Assembly (NCBI GenBank): GCA_905178155.1
Contig: CAJINV010000003.1
Location: 5,339,700-5,403,699 of the forward strand
DNA length: 64,000 bases
Reading direction: 5' to 3'
Source: Amoebophrya sp. A120
Taxonomy: Eukaryota; Sar; Dinophyceae; Syndiniales; Amoebophryaceae
The translations under genes were made by a program, and so were the position numbers. Each line of letters starts with the position of its first letter. Position 1 is the first letter of the stretch. Positions 20,378 through 31,792 of the stretch are shown here, piece by piece. Under the pieces are notes generated by a model. It saw only the letters and a program-made list of their open reading frames with translations. It was not told the origin of the DNA and made no database searches.

Positions 20378-23300
20378 ATGTTAGCGCTATCCCATAGTTT
20401 GCGAGGATCTTCGGGAGGTCACCAGAGCAAGGTTTGTGGTTTGACGCGGCGGCATATCAAATGTAAAAATGTCTGGGTCTGAAAGAATGCGCGATTTGTC
20501 ATGGAGCTTTTCCATGACCCATGAAGCCTGGAATGCAGGACCTAGCATGACAGATTCTGTGCGATCTCTCTCATGCCTATCCTGCATGAGAAACTCCCTT
20601 CCGACATGGTCAAAGCTGGACGATTGTTGGTAATCACGCAACACAGATTTTCGCATGCTTCAGATTTAGCATGACAAGCTTCAATGTTCCAGACCCAGAC
20701 ATTTTTACATTTGAGACGGCATTTCGGAGCTAGCGCAGGAGCTGCGGCGGTCCGGCACATGGGAGCGACTTCGAAGATGGGAGAAACATGCATGGGCCAG
20801 CGGCACAATGACGCGACCACAGGTGCTGCGCACCGGGCACCTTTGTCCGTCTCGTCCTCCTGCAACACCCAGCAGCGGGCACTGCCGTTTGTGAATCACT
20901 TCGTGAATGGCCGACTGTACGACGGTCGTGCCGGATCTGCTGCTGGAAAAGACACTGCTGCTAAAAATCCAGGGAGCAGGGAAGATGAAGTAGACTGTGA
21001 GGAACCGGAGCAGGAGATGACCACATCTAACAATAACTACAGTAAGGACGTTACCACGATGAAGACGTCGATGCAGGTGGTGTCTCCGGTGTGGGGCACC
21101 CCGGTGTCTGAGTTTCCGGTTGCGAGCGAACAGGTTGTGCGGGACACGGTGAGCGTCGCGCAGGCCGCGTTCGATCAGAAGCACCGCTGGGCGGGGGATC
21201 GCGGTCGCCGCGTGCGCGCGCTGCAAAAGATGGCGGAGAAGCTGCGCGACCCCGCCGTCTTGCAGCGACTCGCGGAGTCGGAAACGGAACAAATTGGCCG
21301 GCCGCTGCGCGAGATGCGGTTCCAGCTCGGCCGCCTGCACGAGTGGTTTGATTACTACGCCGCCGTGCTGCGTGTGCACGAAGACAGCGTGCTGCCGACC
21401 ACGGGAAACTTGAACTACACGAAGCGCGTCCCGCTCGGGGTCGTGGCCCAGATTACCCCGTGGAACCACCCCTTGCTGATCACGGTGAAGAAGTTGGCGC
21501 CGGCCCTGGCCGCGGGAAACGCCGTGGTCGTCAAGCCGTCGGAGCTTGCTCCGAATTCCATCATCCTGCTCGCGCAGCTCTTGCACGACGCGTGCAACGG
21601 TAGCACCAAGAACACCAGCAATGTGGAAAACACACCGGACGATATCACTTGTAAAAACGTCGTCCTCACCCCAGAGTTGTCATGCAAAAATCTGCATGCT
21701 GAGAAGAAAATATTTCTCATGCGGATCCCCATGAGAGGCATTTTCTAGGGTGTTTCGGAATTGGTCAGGCTCCAAGCAGCATGATGGATAAGCTAGATCT
21801 GTGATACTGCTGCACGAGCTAAACAGGATTACACTTCTACGAGGCCACACCTGTCATAAAGCTTGGAGTGGAGATTTGTGTTGCAAATTTACCAACTTTG
21901 CTATGGATAGGACGTTTTTCCACAGGATAGACGATGGGGAAAACCTACTGCCCGACGGCATTTTGAACATTCTTCTCGGGGATGGGAAGACCGGCGCCGC
22001 CTTGGTTCAAGACCCCCGGATCAGCAAGGTGGACTTCACCGGTGGACCCGGCACGGGCAAGGTGATTGGCGCCGCTGCGGTATCCTGTGTTAAACTTTTG
22101 CCACCCCCGCATAAGTACCTACGCGTACGCACCTTGCATAGAAGAAGTTCTCGGATTCGCACTTGCAGGAAGGTGTGCGATGCGCCTCCGCATTTTGAGA
22201 GGCATAAGCTTGAGTCTAGGACGAGCTAATGCGTCACGAAAAGCAAGTTAAGTTGCTCTGTGTAGTTGCTCTGTGTAGTATGGTGGAAGTTCTTGCTCTG
22301 TGTAGTTGCAGTTCATCTTGTGCCCATGCTGATAGTACTCTCCGTGCTCCTCCGGCATGCGCATGAACTTGCCATGCGCAAACCGCGTTATAAAAGATTG
22401 TTGATTTGTGTGAAGAACAAACGGAAAGAGTTAGAACAATTTGCATCCTGCCGATGGACATTATCATGGGGGGCTCCGAAGTTTTCACACAGGATACGCG
22501 GGGGCAAACCTCGCCGGCTACATCGCGGAGTTGGGCGGCAAATCACCCATGCTTGTGTTCGAACCGGGTGTATGCATTGCAAATATGTCTGGGTCTTGAA
22601 GTTTGCAACTTGTTGTGCTAAATCTGAATCATGCAAAAAATCTGTGTTGCATGATTACCAAAAGCAGTAGTTTTTTACCAAGTTGAGATGGAAGTTCTCA
22701 TGCAGGACAGGCATTATAGACTAGATCTCACAGAATTTGTCATGCTAGGTGCTGTATTCCAGACCTCAAGGATCATGGAAGACCTGCCTGACAAATCTTG
22801 CATCCTTCCAGACCCAGACATATTTGTTCTGGATAGGGTGCCGGGTTGGTCGGCGCCGACCGCGAAGCCTACCTGGACCAGATGGTCAATGGCGTTGTGT
22901 TCGGGTGCTTCATCGCCAGCGGGCAGACCTGCATTGCCGGCACGCGGTTGCTGCTGCAAGAAAGTCTCCGGGAAGAATTTCTGGAGAAATTGGTAAAGAA
23001 GGTTGCCGCGCTCCGCGTCGGCGATCCCGTGAAGCCGGAAACTGGGCTGGGTCCGGTCATCACGGGGAAGCAACTCGATTTCATCCAAGACACGGTTAAC
23101 AAGGCTGTCGCCGCCGGGGCGAAGGTTCTGTGCGGGGGAAAGCGAAAGCAAGGTAGAGCGAAAATAATTCAAAAGAAAAGCACAAGACAAGTATGTGTGC
23201 CATCGTTCCATTGATTCATAAAACTAAAAGATTTTCCTGGTGCTCTGTCTTGTTTCGCACGTACTAGTAGTTTACCATCATGAAGAGCAAGTACTTATCA

Positions 23301-24569
23301 CGGCCAAGCAAAAAAACGTCGAGAGAGTTTCTTTTCTGGAAATTGGAAACTTTAACTTTATGACATATACAGACTTCACTGCTCCGGATGCGGCTTTGAA
23401 TGCCGGGAACTTTTTTGAAGCCACCGTTCTTCTCTCGGACACCCACGAGAACCCGGCGTTTCACACCGAAATGTTTGGGCCGGTTTTATCTGTTACTTGC
23501 TTCCGGGAGGAAGCGGACGCGGTGCGGCTTGCGAACGCCACTGAATTTGGACTTGGCTGCAGCATTTGGACGCCCGAACTGGCTAAGGCTCACCGCATCG
23601 CTATCTTGAGCAAAAACGTCCCCACCCCAGAGTCAAGTTGCTAAATCTGCAACAGAAATCTCCAGGCTTCAGGAATTGCGCATGACAAATTTGGGCTCGG
23701 CGTGTAGCCGCGTTCAGCTAGAGCAGCAGCATTGCAGATCCATTTTGTCATGCTGATTTCAGCATCAAAAATCTCAAAACACCACTCCAAAAAGCTTCTC
23801 ATGGGTCTCCGCATGAGAAACATTTCATGCATGCAGATTTGCGTCAGGGGCGTTTTTGCGCAGGATAATCGCAGACCAGATTCAGTCGGGTATCATCTGG
23901 ATCAACGACCTATCCAATGCAATTATGTCTGAGTCCTCTGGCAACTTGTGAGGCTGAACTATGCATGACTGAAATAAGTAGCCCAATGCAACCAAGCATG
24001 ACATCCTGTTTTCAGAACACTTGACTTTCACTGCGCTTTATTTGTACGACGAAGGAGGGCGTCTTTAATTTTGTCAGTCATGCACGAGTACCGTACAGCT
24101 ACAGATTTATTTACAGGAATGTCGGACTAGCATTACGTGTTCCATCTTTCCAGACCCAGACATGTTTGCAAGGCACACGAGCACCACAAAAACGACCCGA
24201 GCTCACCGTGGGGAGGGTTGACGAAGATGAGCGGCATTGGACGCGAGAATGGAATCGACGCCTTTCACGAATACACATATGCAAGAAAAAAACGCTGTTG
24301 GTGTAAATTTGTGATGCGCAACATGCAAGACGATTGCGTCTGTCATGCTTGGCATGCATCGTAGGGTCCATTAAAGGGCGTTTTCGCGTACTATCTGCGC
24401 ATGACAGGTTTTTGCTGTCATGCCTGACAAATTTGTAATGCTGTTCCTCCAAAAAAGTTACACCTACAATGTTTTTTTCTTGGATAACACACAATCGAAA
24501 TCGATCGTCGTCAACCCCGCCCCATACACGGGCGACTGGTTTGGAAACTTGCAAACGAAATACAACTGA
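20378..24569 (+). CDS. aldehyde dehydrogenase family protein
   Basis: Nine exons (20378-20455, 20723-21643, 21936-22080, 22502-22570, 22841-23152, 23373-23601, 23873-23921, 24176-24277, 24492-24569) sum to 1983 nt, 660 residues. Family landmarks are intact: oxyanion Asn in TPWNHP (Asn274), NAD-contact VKPSE, general base in AELGGKSP (Glu391), nucleophile in GQTC (Cys435), HTEMFGPV, and the C-terminal PWGGLTKMSGIGRENG. It should oxidise an aldehyde to an acid with NAD(P)+, near the betaine-aldehyde/gamma-aminobutyraldehyde type. The first ~25 residues are basic/Ser-rich, possibly a mitochondrial presequence; residues ~30-150 are longer than usual. The start codon lies in a first exon separated by an introner. 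Seven of eight introns are introners (A, B, B, A, B, A, C); intron 5 (23153-23372) is GT-AG. Confidence 0.92.
20456..20722 (+). mobile_element. introner, family A, near-perfect TIRs
   Basis: 267 bp. The 5' 25 nt ending TGTCTGGGTCTG are repeated in exact inverted form at the 3' end (CAGACCCAGACA...). Direct repeat CGGCAT at both edges. No GT-AG. It splits the presequence codons CGG CAT / TTC of the aldehyde dehydrogenase. Confidence 0.9.
21644..21935 (+). mobile_element. introner, family B
   Basis: 292 bp. The 5' end ATCACTTGTAAAAACGTC is inverted as GACGTTTTTCCACAGGAT at the 3' end. Direct repeat GACGAT at both edges (21638-21643, 21930-21935). No GT-AG. Confidence 0.85.
22081..22501 (+). 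mobile_element. introner, family B, long copy
   Basis: 421 bp. ATCCTGTGTTAAAC at the 5' end is inverted as GTTTTCACACAGGAT at the 3' end. Direct repeat GCGG at both edges. It contains three copies of TTGCTCTGTGTAG around 22253-22308. Removal restores GAAAGANLAG. Confidence 0.8.
22571..22840 (+). mobile_element. introner, family A
   Basis: 270 bp. TGCAAATATGTCTGGGTCTT is inverted as CCAGACCCAGACATATTTG near the 3' end. Direct repeat GGGTG at both edges. No GT-AG. Confidence 0.85.
23602..23872 (+). mobile_element. introner, family B
   Basis: 271 bp. ATCTTGAGCAAAAACGTCCCC lies at the 5' end and GGGGCGTTTTTGCGCAGGAT at the 3' end. Direct repeat ATCGC at both edges. No GT-AG; removal joins AHRIA to DQIQSG in frame. 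Confidence 0.85.
23922..24175 (+). mobile_element. introner, family A
   Basis: 254 bp. A diverged 5' TIR (ATTATGTCTGAGTCC) faces CCAGACCCAGACATGTTTGC at the 3' end. GCA occurs at both edges. No GT-AG. Exon 7 between this and the preceding introner is only 49 nt. Confidence 0.8.
24278..24491 (+). mobile_element. introner, family C
   Basis: 214 bp. TATGCAAGAAAAAAACGCTG is inverted as CAATGTTTTTTTCTTGGATA at the 3' end. Direct repeat ACACA at both edges. Internal GGGCGTTTTCGCGTACTATC is shared with the copy at 39351-39575. Confidence 0.85.
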
Positions 24570-25965
24570 GGCGCGGGGAAGAGATGAGTTTTTTTTTTTT
24601 GTTAGCGTGGAAGAATAACTACAGAAAAAGAGAGCCATGTCACGATAGAATGTTGCATCAGACAACGTTCCCAATGTTCCCAATGTTGAGAAAAAAGGCG
24701 AATGCGGATACACGAAATGCATGATATCGACGAAAATAATGAACGACTAGCACCCGTGAAATTCGCACGAAAAAGGTACACAAATGATCGAATATAATCG
24801 GGAGCGGAATTATTGCACGCTCCTACCACCTCTCATGGCACGCGATTATGGGGGCTCACGCACCATATCTGAAACATGAACAACTACTGTATTTAGCGCG
24901 CAAAATAAACGATGGAATCCATCGGGAACTCATCAACATTCATACGACAAATTGAACACGGCATGTTGATGAACAACATACGAAAGAGATCCGAAATTAA
25001 TTCGGACACTAGGATCATATCATATGGAACTTCCAACTAGAATTTGACGAACATCATAATAATCATCAATCACAATCACTTTTGTTCCATCGAAAAGCTT
25101 TTTTATCTTTATCGCAGAATGAATATCAGAAATCTTCGTAGAAATCTTCGTTGTTTGGACATTTGAATCAATGTGTCCATCGATCGATCTTTTATAATCT
25201 CTTAAGATAGAATTTGAATTCATTTTTTCGATAATCCTCTGTGGGTATCACATAATGAATCATATGTCTGAAATCTCGTCAAATATCAAAATGAAATAAA
25301 AAAAATCAATATCGAAATGCAAATGGATCGGGATCATTTTCTGAATCGAAATGAAATGTAAAAGAAGACGAAAATGGTTTGGATTTCTTGTGTAAAATTC
25401 TGTGTTGATCATTAAGTTCGGTGGTGTTCTCGTTCTGGTTAGTTTTGTTGTTTCTGTAAAGTAGAAGGTAGTTAATCTTAATCGGTATAGGTTGTGATTT
25501 AATGGGCATAGGTAGTTAATCTTAATGGGTATCGCGCAGGGTATTCCCTCCGCAATCATGATCGTCCAATATGTCTTTCTGGTGCCCTCAGAGTCCTGCA
25601 GGGTTGGGCGCGCCCTAGCATGTTCCTCTCACTCGCGGCACAAGTCAGTGTCGGTGCCACCATGCATGTCAGTCAGGCCGCGCGTCGTAGCCACAGAGGA
25701 CCGTGGGTTTTATGTCTGGTGGGTCTGCCGGGTGTTTGGGGATGTTTCTCAATTCTTATGTGAATATCTTCTGAATATTATGTGAGGATGATAAATAAAT
25801 AAAGAATAATGGATCCTCAATTGGATCTTCAATCATTATTAAAATGAATGGTGTTATATGATCGATCTGAGATACAGATATATATCCGATTCTCAATACA
25901 TAGATAATTTAGATTTCATTCGAATCTCATGTGGAAATCTGATGGACCCATAAGATCCAGAATCT
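24570..25965. other. AT-rich tract without genes
   Basis: Composition shifts sharply to AT-rich from ~24.9 kb, with GAATC/ATTCC-rich low-complexity text. 25540-25750 is a GC-richer island without a supported gene. No gene-like frame. Confidence 0.6.
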
Positions 25966-27565
25966 TCATCCGGAGCCGCGCCCGGCGGAGGCGCCCCTAT
26001 TCAAAGCCTAAAAAATTTGTGGTCTCGGGCATTTTCGGCGCAGGCTTTTGCTTTTGGTTGCGCCCCCCTCTTCCTCTTCGTTGTTCTCTGTTGTGTTGTG
26101 GTCGGCCACCCATGGCGCTTCGTGAATTGGAGGAAGGCTTGTCGGGTGTCATCTTTGGTTTTGGCCGCGCGCTCTCGTGGTTTTTGGTTCTTGTGTGTGA
26201 GACCTGTGCTACGCTCTAATTATGGAGCGTGCCCACGCTCTTATTTTTTGGGCCTATTTTTTGGTCTTACTTTTTGGTTTTATTTTTGTCTCTTATTTTT
26301 CACTTTTATTTTTTGGTCCTATTTTTAAGTCTTATTTTTTGTTCTTATTTTTCTTTTTTATTTTTACTCTTACTTTTTCTTTTATTTTGACACTTCAACC
26401 AGAATAAAAATCGAATCGATCTATTCCGGAAGTGCAAAAAACTATTCGAAAACTGTGAAAATTCTTTATCGATTTCGACGCCGGATTTGCAATCTAATCG
26501 ACTATTTCTTGCATCACAAATCAACTATAAATCAGAAAAATCAAAACCAAAAACAGAAANNNNNNNNNNNNNNNNNNNNNNNNNNNNNNNNNNNNNNNNN
26601 NNNNNNNNNNNNNNNNNNNNNNNNNNNNNNNNNNNNNNNNNNNNNNNNNNNNNNNNNNNTGAGAAAGTCAGTGTCCATCTTCATCGAGATTGATCCATGG
26701 ATTTCGCATGAGAAATTTGTTTCTCATCATCATTTTTGCATGAGAAATCAAATCCGATTCCCGTCGTCTTTCCATCGTTCATTCTCATTCTCATTCTCAT
26801 CGTGATTTGAAAGTGTGTCATTTTTTATTTGTTAGATTCTTGTGGTGTTTTGATCGAATTCTGGTTGTTAGATTTCATCTAGAAAGGAGTGAAAATTTGT
26901 CATCTCCAAGGTCGATTTCTTGATCGATTCTTCAGCAGAAATTTCCGATCCTTGATGGGATCGGCTTTTGGTGTATCAATTTCCCCGCCTACTTAGTGTC
27001 CATCCGTTGGCCGGGGAATTCTTATTTTTTTCCTATTTTTTTGCACAGTGAAATCGCACACGAAATCACAAAAAAGGGCCCCGCCATTTTTGAGGCCGCG
27101 AAAGTAAGAAAATCCCGGCCCTTGATAGTGGGCGAAATGGGCGGCCTCAGGGACCCGTGGCCCGGCTCTTTGGCGTCGTCTTATTTTCCCCCGACTCTTA
27201 ATTTCGTGAAGCCCGGGCAAAGGATGGCGCTTTCGCGAGGTCAGGCTCGCCGACCTGAGCCCGGGCTCACTGGGTGTGTTGCTTTTTTCGCCTCCGAAGC
27301 GGCCGCGGGTTTTGCTAATTTTCTACGGCGCCGCGCCGGTCTCTGCGTCCGGGCCGGGCGTGTCTGCCCGTTTGGCCCTTGCCGGATAGCGGCTGCCGTT
27401 CTGGTTCGATGCCGACTGCCGCGCGGGTAGACGCGTCACACGGCCAACTTTGTGGGCGCCCTCGCCATGTGATGGCCCATTTTCTTGGGTCCCGGCTTTT
27501 GGCGCGATTCGTAAAATTTTTAGGCGTTTTTTAGCAAAAGCCCCGCCGGGCGCGGCTCCGGATGA
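25966..27565. mobile_element. foldback-type element with inverted arms, 1.6 kb
   Basis: The left arm (25966-26018: TCATCCGGAGCCGCGCCCGG, then GCCTAAAAAATTT) recurs inverted at 27513-27565 (AAAATTTTTAGGC, then CCGGGCGCGGCTCCGGATGA). The interior is partly GC-rich, partly T-rich low-complexity, and holds an assembly gap. No transposase frame was recognised, so it looks non-autonomous. Element borders are approximate and no clear target duplication is seen. Confidence 0.6.
26560..26659. other. assembly gap (100 N)
   Basis: Exactly 100 N, a typical placeholder for a gap of unknown size. Frames called across it are meaningless. Sequence order on either side depends on scaffolding. Confidence 0.99.
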
Positions 27566-28625
27566 GAGTCTTCATTTCTTTGAAGAAAGAATCTCGGATG
27601 AATCGATTGATAGATAATCCTTGAGATAAATTTAATATTTTTTTGCAAAAAAAATCTTTCCGATTGAACATGAAAATTTCGAAATCAATGACTCAAATTT
27701 ACAAAAATATTAGAAAAATTTTCATTTCGATTATCATCCAGAATCATACTATGCAAAAACTTTAAAAAATATTCAATCTAAATCTTCATCGAAAATCAAT
27801 CCGATCTCGATCTTCCTGAATTAGAATTCCATCTTTGCAATTATTGAATTCGATTACAGATGGATTCATAAGAGATGAAACCTGAAACAAGAACCACCCG
27901 AGATAACACGAAAGAACTATGAATTTTATCAACAAATTAAATTCGGACATGAAATCTCTCATGGACACCAGACTTATACTTTTTATGATTGAAACATAAT
28001 CATCATAATTATACCATACTGATCGGGATAGATTATTTCTATTTCTTTTGAATCGAATCCCATCGGGAGCTCGAATCGAAATCAGAATCGGGTTTGTTTA
28101 TTTTTTATCGAATCCGATTGGGAATCGGGGCCAGAATAGATTTATCTCTTGATTGAATCCCATTGGGAAAATCTAAATTGGAATCCGAATCAGGAGAGTA
28201 GATCTTCTATTTTTATCAAAGAAGTTTCGTTCCTCACAAAGATTGCGTCGTCTGAGTTCTTTTTTGTCTATTAGTTTTAAGTTGCTGCAATAGTCCATGA
28301 TGGCCCCTATGCAGTTTTGATTTTCATAGAAGAAGTAGAAGTTGTAGTTGATGCACAACTTGTAGCTCCTGAGAAACAAAAAGTCAAACTTCAAACTCCA
28401 ACTTATCATGGCATTTCGCAGAATAAAGTTGCGATCCACATCATGTCACATCATGTATGTATAGCAAACCACTGCAGACGATGAATTTATACAAAGACCA
28501 TAATATGATCTTCACAAAAACGTTAAGTGAGCAATGACATTCATTGATACAACTACCAGAGCCGTTTTTAATCGTTTACTTACATTCTTGACATTTTGAT
28601 TTTTGACATTTTCGATTTTGATTTT
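27566..28625. other. AT-rich tract without genes
   Basis: Continuation of the AT-rich island right of the foldback element, with GAATCC/GGATTC-like repeated words near 28050-28200. No gene-like frame. Confidence 0.6.
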
Positions 28626-30971
28626 TTACACATCATGATCATTCACGTTGTCGTCCCCGGCCCCCCGCCTTGCTAGTAGTGATGTGTCTGCTTGTTGTTC
28701 GTCATCTGGAGTTATGATCCCAGCACGGTGAATCACGGCGGAGCCTTGATTCGAGGAGCCGACGTTGCTGCTGCCCACGTCGCTGCCGGATCCTCTTTCG
28801 GTACTACGCTGCTCCATCACAGTGTCCATATGCTGTGTGAACAACGTAGGATGATGCGGATGGTCCTGCGAAAATTGACCACCGCCGCCCCGCCTGCCGT
28901 GGTGAAAAGAACGGTGGTGGTTCATCTGCTGTGGCTGTGGTCGTGCACCAGGAGATGTTGGAACTAAATTGAAAGAACCAGGGTCCTCGTGGTGCACGCG
29001 CTGCAGGTCCACCTGGAAGTTCATCTGGCCGTCACGGGCCGCGCCAGTTCGGCCATGCTGGTCGAAGATCATGTGGTCTCCATGAAGACCTCCTGGCCCT
29101 GCCGGTGTAAAATCTTTCATCGTGTTGAACAAGCTAGTACTACTAGACCCGACCTGGTGCTGTGCGCTATTAGTTGCAGCGTCTGTATCAAGAACATATC
29201 CGCTAGGAAGAGTGTCGCGTGGACCACCTCCTGCACCCACAAAATGGGGAAACTGTGCCCGCAGCGCATTTGTGTCGACTCCAACAACTGCACGGGTGGA
29301 GGACATGCTGTCGGTGGAGAGCGGGGGCCTCCTATCGCAAAAAAAAAACTGTTTCACTGTAAAATTGTGATGATGCAGAGGACACCATCAAGTCAATACT
29401 ATTGACAACTTTGTGTTATCACTCTTCATCTACTAGACTGAAGAGTCTGTCTTGCTACACATGCAAGATAGTGCACCTTTAGATGCGTTTTCGCTTGGAG
29501 AGCACGCATGAAAAGCATTCTTTATTGTCATGTAGAACAAATGTGATGTTTTATTTGGAAATATTTCTATAATCGTTTCAGTGAAGCTACATTTTTTTTG
29601 TCCGATATCTCCGGATGTTGAAGCCGTCGCTTGATCCACAGGGGGTTCGGAGTTGTCCTCCTCCACCTGGACGGTCGGACATGCACGAAGAGACCGCCTC
29701 GCTGAATGGGGTCATGAAGCGAGCCATGTCGGATTCCGTACTCGGGGGTGCACGAAACTTCACCATATCGGAGCCGAAGCCGCCATGATAGAGAGCGGAC
29801 GTGGACGAGCCGTGATGTGCAACAAGGTCCTCCGCATCATCATCATCATCGTCCTCCCAAAGGCTCCTGGTCGGCGGAATTACAGCCAGATGCTGCCCGG
29901 AACTACCGGATCCTCGTGTACCTGAGGGGCAAGAATCTATCCAAGGGGCCTTCCCTGGGGGCGCGGATCCTGCTGGATAGTTGTTCCTCTAGAAGCACTA
30001 CTTCTTCATAAAAATGATGAGTCGAGATCGAGACCAAGGGGAAATCGAAACGCTACTCGATGTGTTTTCTTGTTGACCCTACAAGAAGATGGCTATTAAC
30101 GCTAACACGCGCAGCCAGTGTAATAATGAGACAGAAACTACTTGTACGTAAAAGTAAAAGTTCTCGGCAAGATGAAACGCAAAGCCGATGCCTTTCATCT
30201 GTAGTCAGGCTCGTGTTGCCGATTGAACTTGAAGCAAAAAAAAAAGAAAAGTTGTGTACCTGTACTAGAAGTACGAAGACGAGGCTGCTGGTGCTGACAC
30301 GGCAGGAAGCAGGACTGCGTCGTCGGGGTATCATACCCGCCGTTGTTCACGTCGAAGGCAGGCGGTCCTGCAGGACGGCTGCACACTACATTTTTGCCGT
30401 TGTCATGTTGTGTCGTGTGTATCCCTCCACCGGGCGCAGCAGCCCAAGCTGCCTCGTTGGCGTGCGGTCGAGGTTGCTGCGTTCGTTGGATAAGCTGGTG
30501 CAGAAGATTCTCCGAATGAGGATCGAGACCAAGAGATACACGACCATGAGGTGGGGGCCCAACATGTTGATGCCGGTCCTCCCCGCCCACACCGAGTGCC
30601 CCAGTGGCGCAGTGTCGTGCTGTTGAACAAGCTGTCGACAGGCTACCTCCAAGGTCGGGCAGCAGCTGATCATTGGTCCTGTCTTCTCCCTGGTGTAGGC
30701 GTGGACGACTAGGCGCCGAGGACCCAAGCAGAATTTTCGCTGCCACGAATGAGACATCTCCGCAGCTCAGATTCACGCTTGTCGCTACGGCTGCACACAG
30801 CACCAGTAGATGCGCGGGTACGTTCTTGCGTACATGAGGAGGCCTTTCTGGTGGTGGAAGAAACGAGCAGGACACGCGACAACAGGATGAGTCACTGCAG
30901 TTCCGTTCTTGCAGATTATTCTTGAACCATTTGACTTCTGCACAACGAGACTTGCCTCGGCGCATTTTCAT
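28626..30971 (-). CDS. hypothetical multi-exon gene (His/Gln/Gly-rich C-terminus)
   Basis: Three open blocks on the minus strand look coding. Block 1 (30971 down to ~30260) encodes a basic N-terminus with one hydrophobic stretch (HLLVLCAAVATSVNL). Block 2 (~29993-29594) encodes a Gly/Ser/Asp-rich segment. Block 3 (~29345-28626) encodes a His/Gln/Gly-rich tail ending at TGA. A GT donor at 29596-29595 and a TAG acceptor just above 29345 join blocks 2 and 3 in frame. The join between blocks 1 and 2 is not resolved in phase: a CTTCTAG repeat flanks the gap, but direct excision gives an early stop. No domain is recognised. Exon limits and start are provisional. Confidence 0.4.
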
Positions 30972-31792
30972 GTTCCGAGCACCTGCCCTTGCTGGGGGCT
31001 AGCTTTCGTCGGCTTTGCCGCAAAAATAAAAAAGAAAATCAAAATGGATGGAGCAATATTGCTCGGCGTTAGCGCAACACGCGCAAGGGCTCCGCTAGCA
31101 CATACGTACCTGCTATGTTTCTGCTAAGTCGTGCTGCGGCAAGGCAGATGAATAGATACAGATAATTTGATGAAGTCATCGCTTCTTCAGCTACAGCGTC
31201 TGCGCGCTCATGGAAAAAAAATACCAAAACTGTCGTCCACGACAAAAATAGCGCATCAAAAGGACGAGACGAAGGATGTGTCAATTATTGAAGGAACACT
31301 TCTCTCAACTGCCTCTGGCTCCTCTGCCGCATCGGTTCGAAAAATCCTTAAAACTGCAGGAGCTGCAACATTGATTCTTGTTTCTGCTATTGAGAAACGA
31401 AAGTCTACTTTCGGACAGACACAAAATGTAGTCCTTCTACAGAACCTGAACAACCAAGTCACATATCATCTCCTTCATCCTTGTCGTTTTCGTCAAACAA
31501 TCGTCGCTTCCTCGGCACGTAGCGTTGATAGTGCTCAACCTCCGGCGCATATGAGAGCGCACAACTCGCCCTCGTCTTCATTTGTATAGCATGCGCAACG
31601 AACAATACAAAGACCAGGCAGCGACCCTGGAACTTGTGCATGACAAATTCATGCGCCGAGTGTAGGGCAGTTTGGGCGTGTGAAATTTCAATTCTAAGTG
31701 CCTCAAGCACAAGCTCAAGGCAGCAGCAGCAGCAGCTGCGTTTGGGAATTTTTTGCATCACAAATGAGGGGGAGGGGAGTTTTGCACCACTT
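30972..31792. other. intergenic spacer
   Basis: A 140-codon plus-strand frame (31167-31589) has no family features and I do not call it. 31600-31720 contains GCATGACAAA-type text like introner interiors, possibly a remnant. Otherwise nothing is recognised. Confidence 0.45.

Noticed and set aside
20684-20722. ATG at 20684 as start of the aldehyde dehydrogenase (MFQTQTFLHLR...)
   Set aside because: Those codons are the 3' TIR of a family A introner; the same FQTQT string appears in translations of other copies. The start at 20378 with a spliced join is preferred.
20456-24491. CRISPR-like or tandem repeat array reading of the repeated GTCTGGGTCTGG words
   Set aside because: Copies are paired in inverted orientation at ends of intron-sized units at irregular spacing within genes, not a direct array.
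26455-26805. Frames running through the N gap
   Set aside because: Translation across 100 N is meaningless.
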